Under the pieces are notes generated by a model. It searched no databases. It had not been told where the DNA came from and saw only the letters and a program-made list of their open reading frames with translations. Shown here one piece after another: positions 18,421 to 27,178 of a stretch of 64,000 nt of DNA. The first letter of the stretch is position 1, and each line of letters opens with the position of its first letter. A program made the position numbers and the translations under genes. The stretch comes from Streptomyces hoynatensis (GTDB lineage Bacteria > Actinomycetota > Actinomycetes > Streptomycetales > Streptomycetaceae), in assembly GCF_003626535.1 (NCBI RefSeq), contig NZ_RBAL01000006.1, forward strand, positions 62,001 through 126,000, read 5' to 3'.

Positions 18421-18870
18421 ATGGCCGAACACACCAGGTCGAGCATCACCATCGAAGCCACGCCGACCGAGGTCATGGCGGTCATCGCCGACTTCGCGCG
18501 CTACCCGGAGTGGACCGGGGAGGTCAAGGAGTCCGAGGTGCTCGCCTCCGACGCGCAGGGCCGCGCCGAGCAGGTCAGGCTGCTGCTCGACGCCGGGGCC
18601 ATCAAGGACGAGCACACCCTGGCCTACCAGTGGCAGGGGGAGGACGAGGTGCGCTGGTCGCTGGTGAAGTCGAAGATGCTGCGCTCCCTCGACGGCTCCT
18701 ACCGCCTCGTGCCGGCCGAGGGCGGCAAGCACACCGAGGTCACCTACCAGTTGACGGTCGACGTCAAGATCCCGATGCTCGGCAGCATCAAGCGCAAGGC
18801 CGAGAAGGTCATCATCGACCGGGCCCTCACCGGGCTGAAGAAGCGCGTGGAGAACCTGAGCCGGCCGTGA
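18421..18870 (+). CDS. SRPBCC (START-like) family protein
   Basis: A 149-residue protein of the polyketide-cyclase/START-like fold: SSITIEATPTEVMAVIADFARYPEWTGEV is the typical first strand and helix, and the long C-terminal helix is ALTGLKKRVENL. It would form a hydrophobic cavity binding a lipid-like or aromatic ligand, which is unknown. It overlaps the ArsA-like ATPase by 4 bases (GTGA). The SRPBCC-ATPase pair beside PimB' is also found in mycobacteria (Rv2185c-Rv2184c), suggesting a joint, envelope-linked job. GAGGAG lies 9 bases before the ATG. Confidence 0.88.
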   Translation: MAEHTRSSITIEATPTEVMAVIADFARYPEWTGEVKESEVLASDAQGRAEQVRLLLDAGAIKDEHTLAYQWQGEDEVRWSLVKSKMLRSLDGSYRLVPAEGGKHTEVTYQLTVDVKIPMLGSIKRKAEKVIIDRALTGLKKRVENLSRP

Positions 18871-20075
18871 CCGAGGGCCGCATCCTGTTCGTCACGGGAC
18901 CCGGCGGCGACGGCACGAGCACCGTCGCCGCGGCCACCGCGCTGGCCGCCGCCCGCGGCGGGGACGCCGTGGCCACGCTGCTGCTCAGCACCGAGTCCCC
19001 CACCCGCCTCGCCGCCCTGCTCGGCGCCGCCCCGCCGGCCTGGCCCGGGCCGCCGGCCGACGTGGTGCCCGGGCTCCAGGCCGCGCGGATCGACTCGGGG
19101 CGGGCGTTCCGCGGCGGGATGCTGGCCGCGCAGCGCTGGGCGGGTCCCGCCCTGGACGCGCTGGGCGCGACCGCCCTCGACGACGACGAGCTGACCGAAC
19201 TGCCGGGCGCCGCCGAACTGGCCGTGCTGCGGGCCCTGCGGGAGGCCGGCCAGGCCGGGCACTGGGACCTGATCGTCGCCGACCTGCCCCCGGCCACCGA
19301 GGCGATCCGGCTGCTCGCGCTGCCCGAACAGCTGCGGCGCTACCTGCGCCGGCTCCTGCCGCGGGAACGGCAGACGGCCCGCGCGCTGCGGCCGATGCTC
19401 GCCCAGCTGATCGGCGTGCCGCTGCCCGCCCAGAGCCTCTTCGAGGCGGCGGACCGCTGGGACGGCGCGCTCGGCGTGCTCCAGGAGCTGGTGCAGGGGC
19501 CAGGGGCCGCGGTCAGGCTGGTGGCGGAGCCGACCGCGCGCGCGGCCGCGATGCTGCGCGCCTCCCTGGCCGGCCTCGCCCTGCACGGCCTCGCCGTGGA
19601 GGGCCTGGTCGCCAACCGGCTGCTCCCGGCCGAGGGGGCGGGCCCGTGGGCGGCGGGCCTCGCCGAGCGGCAGCGGGCCGTCCTGGGGGACCTCGCCGCC
19701 GCGCGGGAAGAGCTGCCGCCGCTCGCCGAACTGCCCCACCTGGGCCGGGACGTGGACGCGGCCGGGGTGCCGCGGCTGGCCGCCCTGCTGCCGCCGCCTG
19801 CCCCGCCCCGCCGGGCCGCGCCCGAGCTGGAGGACCGGCTGCGGGCCGAGGGGCTGCTGCTGTGGCACCTGCCGCTGCCCGGCGCCGTCAGGGAGGAGCT
19901 CGGCCTGGTCAGGCGCGGCGACGAACTCCTCGTCACCACGGGCCCGTTCCGCCGGGCCCTGGCCCTGCCCGCGGCCCTGCGCCGCTGCGATGTGACCGGG
20001 GCGCGGCTGGACGAGGGCGGCAGGCTCACCGTCCGGTTCACGCCGGACGAGGCACGCTGGCCGGCGCGCTCCTGA
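18867..20075 (+). CDS. ArsA/GET3-like ATPase with degenerate P-loop
   Basis: A 402-residue relative of anion-transporting/tail-anchor-targeting ATPases. The N-terminal P-loop position reads VTGPGGDGTSTVAAA, aligned with the ArsA GKGGVGKTT motif, but both signature lysines are replaced (Pro and Thr). The family's LIVADLPPATEAIRLLALPEQLRRYL segment (switch region with the Asp-Pro-like loop) is kept. The C-terminus (about 335-402) is a small beta-rich domain (LLLWHLPLPGAVREELGLVRRGDELLV) found at the end of ArsA homologues. ATP hydrolysis is therefore doubtful. It is translationally coupled to the SRPBCC gene. The start is GTG 18867 inside the previous stop. Confidence 0.8.
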   Translation: MTEGRILFVTGPGGDGTSTVAAATALAAARGGDAVATLLLSTESPTRLAALLGAAPPAWPGPPADVVPGLQAARIDSGRAFRGGMLAAQRWAGPALDALGATALDDDELTELPGAAELAVLRALREAGQAGHWDLIVADLPPATEAIRLLALPEQLRRYLRRLLPRERQTARALRPMLAQLIGVPLPAQSLFEAADRWDGALGVLQELVQGPGAAVRLVAEPTARAAAMLRASLAGLALHGLAVEGLVANRLLPAEGAGPWAAGLAERQRAVLGDLAAAREELPPLAELPHLGRDVDAAGVPRLAALLPPPAPPRRAAPELEDRLRAEGLLLWHLPLPGAVREELGLVRRGDELLVTTGPFRRALALPAALRRCDVTGARLDEGGRLTVRFTPDEARWPARS

Positions 20076-20185
20076 CCCGGGCCCCCGCGGCACCCGCGCT
20101 GCCGCCTCCCCCGTCCCGGCCCCGCGGCCGGATCGCGCGGCGTTCCGGTACCGTCGGTGGGGACGGTCACGTGGAGGAGGCCGCG

Positions 20186-20818
20186 ATGAGCGACAGCAGT
20201 TCCCAGGACCAGGCGGACCGCGAGGAGCGGGGGCAGGGCGGCGCCCCGTCCGGCGCGGGCGGGCCCGACCCCGACGCCTGGGCGACGGCCACCGAGGAGG
20301 ACCTGCGGGCCGAACGCGCCCGCCGCCGCGAGCGCTACGGGCCGCAGCCGGGCGACGCGGCGGAGGAGCTGCGCAGACTCGCCGACACCATCGCGGAACG
20401 GCTCGCCGGCCTCGGCCTCGGCCTGGCCACCGGCCCGTTCGCCGCCCAGGCGCGCGCCGCCCTCGAACCGGTGATCGAGCGGAATGCCGAGACCCTGCGG
20501 CACCTGGCCAACGCCGGGCAGGAACTGCTCGCCGCCTACCGCTCGGCCGTCCTCTCCCACGAGGAGCGCTGGACCAGGGGCGAGCCGGGCGGCGCCGAGC
20601 GGACCACGGGCCCCTCGGCCGCCGCCGCGCGGGAGGCCGGCGCCGGGGAGCCGGGGCCGGACGCCGGCCGGCCGGGGCCTGGCGGCGGCGCCGCAGCCGG
20701 GCCGGAAACGGAGCCGAAGGAGCCCGGTGGGGAGGCCGCCGGGGCAGAACCGGGTGAACGGCGTGAACAGGGGGATAGCGGAGGCCCGGGAGGTTCCCAG
20801 CGCATCGACCTCGACTGA
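20186..20818 (+). CDS. DUF5304-like hydrophilic protein
   Basis: A 210-residue protein of unknown function. A conserved-looking helical core (about 28-130: ATEEDLRAERARRRERYG, AAEELRRLADTIAERLAGLG, ALEPVIERNAETLRHLANAGQELLAAYRSAV) sits between a charged N-terminus and a disordered Gly/Pro/Glu-rich tail (about 140-210). There are no membrane segments. It resembles the DUF5304 family, which sits before glucokinase in Streptomyces. ATG 20186 has GGAGGAGG about 5 bases upstream, and GTACCGT at 20147-20153 gives a possible -10. Confidence 0.72.
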   Translation: MSDSSSQDQADREERGQGGAPSGAGGPDPDAWATATEEDLRAERARRRERYGPQPGDAAEELRRLADTIAERLAGLGLGLATGPFAAQARAALEPVIERNAETLRHLANAGQELLAAYRSAVLSHEERWTRGEPGGAERTTGPSAAAAREAGAGEPGPDAGRPGPGGGAAAGPETEPKEPGGEAAGAEPGERREQGDSGGPGGSQRIDLD

Positions 20819-20894
20819 TGCGGGGCAGTGCCCTCTTCCGGCCTCCGGTACCGTGTTGCGGAGGCGGGGATTCACTACATCACTTGAGGGACAC

Positions 20895-21836
20895 ATGGCA
20901 CTGACCATCGGCGTCGACATCGGCGGAACGAAGATCGCGGCCGGCGTGGTCGACGAGGACGGCACGATCCTCGACACCAGCCAGGTGGCGACGCCGCCGA
21001 CCCCCGAGGGCGTTGTGGAGGCCATCGCCGGCGCGATCAAGGCCGTCGGCGGCGGCACCTCCGTCGAGGCCGTGGGCATCGGCGCGGCCGGGTACGTGGA
21101 CGACAAGCGGGCCACCGTCCTCTTCGCGCCGAACATCTACTGGCGCCGCGAGGCGCTCAAGGACAAGATCGAGCAGCGGGTCGGCCTCTCCGTGGTCGTG
21201 GAGAACGACGCCAACGCCGCGGCCTGGGGCGAGTACCGGTTCGGCGCCGGGGCCGGGCACGACGACGTGGTCTGCGTGACGCTGGGCACCGGCATCGGCG
21301 GCGGCATCATCATCGGCGGCAGGCTGCACCGCGGCAGGTTCGGCGTGGCGGGCGAGTTCGGCCACGTCAGGGTGGTGCCCGACGGCCTGCTCTGCGGCTG
21401 CGGCAGCCAGGGCTGCTGGGAGCAGTACGCCTCGGGGCGGGCCCTGGTGCGGTACGCCAGGCAGCGGGCCACGGCCACGCCCGAGGCCGCCACCCTCCTG
21501 CTCGGCATGGGCGACGGCACCCCCGAGGGCATCGAGGGCAGGCACATCAGCGCGGCGGCACGGCAGGGCGACCCGGTGGCCAGGGACTCCTTCCGGGAGC
21601 TGGCCCGCTGGGCGGGCGCGGGCCTGGCGGACCTCGCCTCGCTCTTCGACCCCTCGGCGTTCATCGTCGGCGGCGGCGTCTCCGACGAGGGCGACCTGGT
21701 CCTCGACCCGATCCGCAAGTCCTTCAGGCGCTGGCTGGTGGGCGGCAGGTACCGGCCGCACGCCCAGGTCCTGGCGGCCCAGCTCGGCGGCCGGGCCGGG
21801 CTGGTGGGCGCGGCCGACCTCGCCCGCCAGGGCTGA
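20895..21836 (+). CDS. glkA: ROK-family glucokinase
   Basis: Phosphorylates glucose with ATP. In Streptomyces GlkA is also required for glucose repression (known from S. coelicolor). The 313-residue protein opens with the phosphate loop GVDIGGTKIAAGVV, has the sugar-binding catalytic motif ENDANAAAWGE, the ROK signature with GEFGHV and the zinc-binding cluster CGCGSQGCWEQYASG. Length matches characterised GlkA enzymes. The start ATG 20895 follows TTGAGGGACAC. A longer open frame upstream overlaps the previous gene and is rejected. Confidence 0.95.
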   Translation: MALTIGVDIGGTKIAAGVVDEDGTILDTSQVATPPTPEGVVEAIAGAIKAVGGGTSVEAVGIGAAGYVDDKRATVLFAPNIYWRREALKDKIEQRVGLSVVVENDANAAAWGEYRFGAGAGHDDVVCVTLGTGIGGGIIIGGRLHRGRFGVAGEFGHVRVVPDGLLCGCGSQGCWEQYASGRALVRYARQRATATPEAATLLLGMGDGTPEGIEGRHISAAARQGDPVARDSFRELARWAGAGLADLASLFDPSAFIVGGGVSDEGDLVLDPIRKSFRRWLVGGRYRPHAQVLAAQLGGRAGLVGAADLARQG

Positions 21837-21856
21837 AACCCGCGGGGGCGCGGCCG

Positions 21857-22630
21857 GTGAGCGTGGAGCTGCGCCTCCTCGCCTACAACGTCCGCTCGCT
21901 GCGCGACGACCGGGCGGCGCTGGCCGGGGTGATCCGGGCCTGCGCCCCCGACGTCCTCTGCGTGCAGGAGGCCCCCCGCTTCCCCGGCTGGCGCCTGCGC
22001 GCCGCCCGGCTCGCCCGGGCCACGGGCCTGGCGTACGTCACCGGGGGCGCGCCGGCCTGCGGCACGATGATCCTGGCCGCCCCGCGGGCCACGGTCGAAC
22101 GGGCGCAGGACGTGAGGCTGCCGGTCACCCCAGGGCTGCACCGGCGCGGCCTGGCCGGTGCGGTGCTGCGCTTCCCCGGAGCCGCGGGCGGGGCCGGGCT
22201 CGCGGTGCTCAGCTGTCACCTCGGGCTGCGGGCCGGGGAACGCCTGCGGCACGCCCCGCTCCTGCGGGAGCGGCTGGCCGCGCTGGCCCGGGAGCCGGAC
22301 GGGCGGGCGCTGCCCGGGATCGTCGCCGGGGACCTCAACGAGCCGCTGCCCGGGCCCGTCCTCCGGCTGCTGACCGGCGCGGCCGCCCGGGAGCCCGCCG
22401 CCGGGGGGCCGGACGGCCCGTTGCGCGACGCCTGGGCCGCCGCCCCCGAGGGCGGCGCGTTCACCTTCCCGGCCGCGGCGCCCGCCCGCCGCATCGACGC
22501 CGTCCTGTGCACGCCGGGGATCGAGGTGCTCGGCTGCGGGGTGCCCGAGGGGCTGCCCGGGCTGCGCGCCGCGGACCTGCCCCGCGCCAGCGACCACCTG
22601 CCGGTGCTCGCCAGGCTCCGGGTCGGCTGA
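21857..22630 (+). CDS. Endonuclease/exonuclease/phosphatase family protein
   Basis: A 257-residue metal-dependent phosphoesterase of the DNase I/AP-endonuclease-like superfamily. Core motifs in order: LLAYNVRSL (Asn of the active site), VLCVQEAPRF (metal-binding Glu), SCHLGL, GDLNEPL (catalytic Asp/Asn pair), RRIDAVLC and the final SDHLPV (Asp-His). No signal peptide or membrane anchor, so it is probably cytoplasmic. The substrate is unknown; nucleic acid and phospholipid head groups are both possible in this superfamily. It begins with GTG about 20 bases after glkA and may be co-transcribed with it. Confidence 0.88.
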   Translation: MSVELRLLAYNVRSLRDDRAALAGVIRACAPDVLCVQEAPRFPGWRLRAARLARATGLAYVTGGAPACGTMILAAPRATVERAQDVRLPVTPGLHRRGLAGAVLRFPGAAGGAGLAVLSCHLGLRAGERLRHAPLLRERLAALAREPDGRALPGIVAGDLNEPLPGPVLRLLTGAAAREPAAGGPDGPLRDAWAAAPEGGAFTFPAAAPARRIDAVLCTPGIEVLGCGVPEGLPGLRAADLPRASDHLPVLARLRVG

Positions 22631-22693
22631 GCGCCCGCCCCGGCCGCCGCCCCCCGGAAGGGGCCGCCCCGGGACCCCGCGCCGGGACCGGCT

Positions 22694-23188
22694 TCAGACC
22701 ACGGCCCCGCTGCCCGGATCGGTCCAGTCGTCGTCCCTGCCGTCCCGCAGCCTGGTGACGAGCGTGGCGAAGCCGCCGAGGAAGCCACCCACGCCCAGGG
22801 TGACGATCCACCAGGTCATCTCCCGTTGCAGCAGCACCGCGACGATCAGCAGCAACGGCCCGCCGAGCACCGCGACCCAGGCCAGCTTGGTGGACAGGTC
22901 GGTCTCCGGCAGCGGCGGCGGCTCGGGCGGGATGAAGTGGTCCTCCTCCTCGTCCTCCGCGGGCTCCCAGTCACGCGGCCCGGAGTCGAAGGGGAGCGCC
23001 GGCTCGGGAGTGGAGACCACGGGCGCCACGCGGTCGACGGTGTCGGTCAGGTCGAGTTCCTCCGCCTTCGGCCAGACCCCGGGCGGGTCCGCCGGCTCCT
23101 CGCCGTATCCGGCCACGATCTCGGCCCATGCGGCTTCCTCGTCGATCGGATCGCGGCCGTCGCCGCGCTCCTGGTCACGTTCCGTCAC
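22694..23188 (-). CDS. Two-helix membrane protein with acidic N-terminus
   Basis: A 164-residue protein: residues 1-97 are strongly acidic and disordered-looking (GYGEEPADPPG, EDEEEDHF, PPEPPPLPETD), followed by two membrane helices (about 103-119 and 124-144) and a short DDDWTDPGSGAVV tail. It is conserved beside the hydrolase gene in Streptomyces but I know of no function. The GTG start overlaps the 3' end of the upstream hydrolase gene by 14 bases, so the two are translationally coupled. Confidence 0.8.
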   Translation of the reverse strand: MTERDQERGDGRDPIDEEAAWAEIVAGYGEEPADPPGVWPKAEELDLTDTVDRVAPVVSTPEPALPFDSGPRDWEPAEDEEEDHFIPPEPPPLPETDLSTKLAWVAVLGGPLLLIVAVLLQREMTWWIVTLGVGGFLGGFATLVTRLRDGRDDDWTDPGSGAVV

Positions 23189-23945
23189 GAGCAGTCTTCC
23201 TTGTCGCGAGCCGGGTCATGAAGGCGTCCGTCTCCTGAAAGATACGCTGCGCGTCGTTGTCCAGGGTGGCCACGTGAAAGCTTGCCTCCAGCACGAGCTC
23301 CCGCACCTCGGCCGAGCCGACGACGGCGCGCACCAGCGCCGAGTCCCGCGGTGGCACCACGTGATCCACCCGGCTGTGCATCAGCAGCAACGGCTGGGTG
23401 ACGCGCGGCAGTTCCTCGCGGACCAGGGCGAGCAGGGCCCGCAGCGAGTGGGCCGCGCGCAGCGGCACGCGCGGATAGCCGACCTCTTCGCGCCCCGGCA
23501 TGGCGATGTCGGAGACCAGGCCCCGGGTGCTGGGCACCAGGTGGCGCAGCACCGAAAGGGCGTACCCCTGGAGCCTGGGGAAGGTGAGCGCGGGGTTGAC
23601 CAGGGCCAGGCCGACCACCGCCTCGCCGTGTCTCGCGGCGAGCCGCAGGGCCAGGGCCCCGCCCATGGACAGGCCGCAGACGAAGACCCGCTCGCAGCGC
23701 CGCCGCAGCGCGCGCAGCTCGCGGTCCACCTCCGCGTACCAGTCCTGCCAGCCGGTGTGCTGCATGTCCTGCCAGCGGGTGCCGTGTCCTGGCAGCAGCG
23801 GCAGCCGCACGGTGTGCCCCGCCGCGGCGAGGTGTTCCGCCCAGGGGCGGAGGGACTGCGGGCTGCCGGTGAAACCGTGGCAGAGCAGCACGCCGGTCGC
23901 CGAACCGTCGTGCGTGAAGGGGTCGGCCCCGGGAAGTAGCTGCAC
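23175..23945 (-). CDS. Alpha/beta hydrolase (carboxylesterase/monoacylglycerol lipase type)
   Basis: A 256-residue serine hydrolase. The oxyanion segment is LLCHGFTGSPQSLRPWA, the nucleophile elbow is CGLSMGGALAL, the acid is in MHSRVDHVVPP and the histidine in SFHVATLDND. It resembles B. subtilis Est30/YvaK-type esterases, acting on short or medium acyl esters. It is divergent from a PlsC acyltransferase, so a lipid-related role is plausible. The start is set at GTG 23945 because TAGGGT (23952-23957, minus strand) lies 6 bases before it, giving a leaderless message. GTG 23951 is an alternative two codons longer. Confidence 0.88.
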   Translation of the reverse strand: MQLLPGADPFTHDGSATGVLLCHGFTGSPQSLRPWAEHLAAAGHTVRLPLLPGHGTRWQDMQHTGWQDWYAEVDRELRALRRRCERVFVCGLSMGGALALRLAARHGEAVVGLALVNPALTFPRLQGYALSVLRHLVPSTRGLVSDIAMPGREEVGYPRVPLRAAHSLRALLALVREELPRVTQPLLLMHSRVDHVVPPRDSALVRAVVGSAEVRELVLEASFHVATLDNDAQRIFQETDAFMTRLATRKTARDGT

Positions 23946-24036
23946 GTGCACAACCCTACGCGCGGCGTTCTGCGGGGCGCCACGGGTGCGAATCGCCAGT
24001 AGGGTCGGACGACGGGGACTCACAGGAGGTCACGGG

Positions 24037-24819
24037 GTGCTGTACGGCGCGCTGAAGGTGTCACTCGGGGCGGGGCTCAAGCTGGTGTTCCGGCCCTGGG
24101 TGGAAGGGCTCGAACACGTGCCGGCCGAGGGGCCGGCGATTCTGGCGAGCAATCACCTCTCCTTCTCCGACTCGTTCTTCCTGCCCGCGGTGCTGGACCG
24201 CAAGGTGACGTTCATCGCCAAGGCCGAGTACTTCACCTCGCCCGGGATCAAGGGACGGCTGACCGCCGCCTTCTTCCGCGGGGTCGGTCAGCTGCCGGTG
24301 GACAGGTCGGGCGCGAAGGGGGCGGGGGAGGCCGCGATACAGAGCGGGATCGAGGTGATCAGACGGGGCGAGCTCTTCGGGATATACCCCGAGGGCACCC
24401 GCTCGCCCGACGGCCGTCTCTACCGCGGCAAGCCGGGCGGCCTGGCCAGGGTGGCGCTGGCCACCGGGGCGCCGGTGCTGCCGGTGGCCATGATCGACAC
24501 GGAGAAGATCCAGCCGCCGGGCAAGGTGGTGCCCAGGCTGATGCGGCCCGGCATCAGGATCGGGGCGCCGCTGGACTTCAGGCGGTACATGGGCCTGGAG
24601 AGCGACCGGTACATCCTGCGCTCGGTGACGGACGAGGTGATGTACGCGATCATGCGGCTCTCCGGTCAGGAGTACGTCGACGTCTACGCCACCGTCGCCA
24701 AGCGGCAGCTGGCGGAACAGGCGGCGGGCGGGCCGGCGGGCGGGCCTGGCGGGGGTGCACCGGGCGAGCCCGAAGGCGGCGCGGGCGGCGCGGCGGGCGA
24801 GGCGCGGACCGGGGGCTGA
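24037..24819 (+). CDS. 1-acyl-sn-glycerol-3-phosphate acyltransferase (PlsC family)
   Basis: A 260-residue membrane-associated acyltransferase that would acylate lysophosphatidate to phosphatidate. Motif I is NHLSFSD (HX4D), motif II GQLPVDRSG, motif III GIYPEGTRSPDG and motif IV VLPVAMIDT, all spaced as in PlsC. The last 30 residues are a Gly/Ala/Glu low-complexity tail. GTG 24037 follows a clear AGGAGG. It is the counterpart of M. tuberculosis Rv2182c in the same conserved block. The 240 bases after it hold no gene. Confidence 0.93.
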   Translation: MLYGALKVSLGAGLKLVFRPWVEGLEHVPAEGPAILASNHLSFSDSFFLPAVLDRKVTFIAKAEYFTSPGIKGRLTAAFFRGVGQLPVDRSGAKGAGEAAIQSGIEVIRRGELFGIYPEGTRSPDGRLYRGKPGGLARVALATGAPVLPVAMIDTEKIQPPGKVVPRLMRPGIRIGAPLDFRRYMGLESDRYILRSVTDEVMYAIMRLSGQEYVDVYATVAKRQLAEQAAGGPAGGPGGGAPGEPEGGAGGAAGEARTGG

Positions 24820-25059
24820 GAACCGGGGCGGGCCCGGGGCGGGAGCAGGACCGAGGGCCGGGGGCGGGGCGCGGCGGCGCGCCCCACAGCGTTCGGGAGC
24901 GTCCGAGGCGCCCGGGGGCGCGAGGCCCCGGGGCGAGCGACGCCGACTCCGGCCCGCGCCCCACCGGGCGCGGGCCGGGCGGCTTCCCCGGCTTTCCCGC
25001 TTCCCCCCGGCGCTCACCGCCGCGTCCGCCGCGTCCGCCGGGTCCCGGCCCTCAGCCGG

Positions 25060-27078
25060 TCACTCCGGGCGGCCGCCCCCCGGCGCGGGCGCGGCGGCCC
25101 CTGCCGCCCCGGCGGCCGTCCGGCGCAGGTGGCCGAGCAGCCCGCCGAGCAGCCGCGGGGCGTCGAGGGTCAGGACGGACTCGGGGTGGAACTGCACCCC
25201 GGCGAACCCGGGCCCGCGCAGGGCGTGCACCTCGCCGGTGGCCGCGTCCAGGCTGAGTTCGACGCCCCGCGCGGCCAGGGCGCGCCGCGCGGCGGCGTCG
25301 CAACGCGCCGCGTAGGAGCTGTAGAAGCCCACGGTCTCCGTCCCGCCGAAGAAGTCGATCCGTTCCTGGGCCCCCTGCCGCGGCTGCTCCCTGCGGACCA
25401 CGGGCAGGTCGAGCTCCGCGGCGAGGAGCTCGTGCCCGAGGCAGACGCCGAGCACCCCGTGCGGGTGCCCGCCGAGCAGCGCGGCGGCCAGGGAGCGCAG
25501 CGCGCGCATCCTCGGGTCGGCCGCGTCGTTCGGGTCGCCCGGCCCGGGGCCGAGCACCACGGGCCCGGCGTGCGCCAGGGCGCGTTCCGCGGTGCCCGGG
25601 GCGTCGTAGCGCGCCACCGTCACGCCGGAGCCGGTGGCCCGCAGCACGTGGGCGAGCATCGCCGTGAACGTGTCCTCGCCGTCGACCACGAGGATGCCGG
25701 GGCCCGCCTCGCCAGCCGGGCCCGTCGCCCCCTCCCGGGCGGTGCGCATCCGCAGCCAGAACGGCGCCAGCAGGGCCCGGCGCCCGGCCAGCGCGGCGGC
25801 GACCCGCGGGTCGCCGGCGAGCCGGGGGCGGGGACCCGCGCCTCCCGCGGGGCCGTTCCGCACGCCGAGGGCCGTCAGCACGGCCGCCGCCTTGGCGTGC
25901 GTCTCGGCCGTCTCGCCCGCCGGGTCGGAGCCGCGGACCAGGGTGGCGCCCACGGGCACCCGCAGGCGCCCGTCCGCCGTCCTGATGTCGGCGGTCCTGA
26001 TCAGGATCGGCGAGTCCAGGGTCTGCGCCCCGCCGGCGTCCCGGCCGAGCAGGGCCAGCGCGCCGCCGTAGTAGCCCCGGCCGCCGTGCTCGCGGCGGGC
26101 GATCACCCGGCAGGCGTTCTCCACGGGGCTGCCGGTGACCGTCGCGGCGAACATCGTCTCGCGCAGCACCTCCCGCACGTCGAGCGAGCTGCGCCCGCGC
26201 AACTCGTACTCGATGTGCGCCAGATGGGCCATCTCGCGCAGCCGCGGCCCGACCACGACGCCGCCCTGGTCGCCGACGGCGCACATCATCTTGAGCTCCT
26301 CGTCGACGACCATCGACAGCTCCTCGGCCTCCTTCCGGTCGGCGAGGAAGGAGAGCAGCCCGGCCACGCTCGGGCCCCCGGGCGGGTAGCGGTAGGTGCC
26401 GCTGATGGGGTTCATCACGACGGTGCCGCCGCTCATCCGCACGTGGACCTCGGGGCTCGCGCCGACCAGCACGCGCCGCCCGGTGTGCACCACGAACGTC
26501 CAGTACGCCCCGCGCTCGGCGAGCAGCAGGCGCCGGAACAGGGCCAGGGCCTCGGCCCGGCCGAAGCCCGGGATGTGCCCGGTGAAGGTGCGCTTGATCA
26601 CGAAGTTGGCGCCCTGACCGGCGCCGATCTCCCGCTCGACCACCTCGGCGACGATCCGCCGGTAGCCCTCGTCGTCCACGTCGAACCCGCCGCCGTGCAC
26701 GGTGATCTCCCGCTCGGGCAGCGCCGCGGCGACCTCGCCGAGCGGCAGCTCCCACGTCTCGTCCGGCACGAGCACCGACAGGGGCGTGGCGTCGTCGGTG
26801 ACCTCGAAGCCCCGCTCCCGCAGCTGCCGGAAGGGCACCAGCGCCAGGGCGCGTTCCGGCACCGGGAGGTCGGCCAGGCGCGCCACCTCGGTCACCGGGC
26901 CGGTCAGCAGCTCCACCACCCCCTGGTCGTGGCCCGGGGTGCGGCGGCGCAGCAGGGCGAAGGGCGTGGTGCCGGTCAGCAGCTCCCGCAGCAGGCGGCG
27001 GGTGGGCGCGCCGGGCCCGGGCGAGCCGGGCTTGGGGGAGTGGCCGGGCGGGTCGTGCCGTTCTTCCTCGCGGTCCAT
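25060..27078 (-). CDS. trpE: Anthranilate synthase, fused TrpE-TrpG
   Basis: First committed step of tryptophan synthesis, chorismate plus glutamine to anthranilate, in one 672-residue polypeptide. Residues about 120-440 are the chorismate-binding TrpE part (PISGTYRYPPGG, DEELKMMCAVG, EYELRGRSSLDVREVL, TVTGSPVENACRVI, GYYGGALALLG). Residues about 480-655 are a class I glutaminase with nucleophile C546 (GVCLGHE), H631 and E633 (QFHPES). A fused form is usual in Streptomyces and in phenazine-type enzymes. ATG 27078 has GGAAGGG upstream. The long leader carries a Trp peptide and an attenuator, so expression should fall when charged tRNA-Trp is plentiful. Confidence 0.95.
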   Translation of the reverse strand: MDREEERHDPPGHSPKPGSPGPGAPTRRLLRELLTGTTPFALLRRRTPGHDQGVVELLTGPVTEVARLADLPVPERALALVPFRQLRERGFEVTDDATPLSVLVPDETWELPLGEVAAALPEREITVHGGGFDVDDEGYRRIVAEVVEREIGAGQGANFVIKRTFTGHIPGFGRAEALALFRRLLLAERGAYWTFVVHTGRRVLVGASPEVHVRMSGGTVVMNPISGTYRYPPGGPSVAGLLSFLADRKEAEELSMVVDEELKMMCAVGDQGGVVVGPRLREMAHLAHIEYELRGRSSLDVREVLRETMFAATVTGSPVENACRVIARREHGGRGYYGGALALLGRDAGGAQTLDSPILIRTADIRTADGRLRVPVGATLVRGSDPAGETAETHAKAAAVLTALGVRNGPAGGAGPRPRLAGDPRVAAALAGRRALLAPFWLRMRTAREGATGPAGEAGPGILVVDGEDTFTAMLAHVLRATGSGVTVARYDAPGTAERALAHAGPVVLGPGPGDPNDAADPRMRALRSLAAALLGGHPHGVLGVCLGHELLAAELDLPVVRREQPRQGAQERIDFFGGTETVGFYSSYAARCDAAARRALAARGVELSLDAATGEVHALRGPGFAGVQFHPESVLTLDAPRLLGGLLGHLRRTAAGAAGAAAPAPGGGRPE

Positions 27079-27130
27079 CGGCGGGGTCCCTTCCTGGGAG
27101 TCGGAGGGGACGGCCGCCCGCACACGCGCC

Positions 27131-27155
27131 GAAGGCCGCCCCTCGGGCGGCCTTC
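27131..27155 (-). terminator. trp attenuator terminator
   Basis: A perfect 11-bp stem with a 3-base loop (GAAGGCCGCCC and its complement) sits between the Trp-rich leader peptide and the anthranilate synthase gene. It is correctly placed to act as the transcription terminator of an attenuation system. Confidence 0.85.
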
Positions 27156-27178
27156 GCGAAATCCTGGGGAACGCGCAG

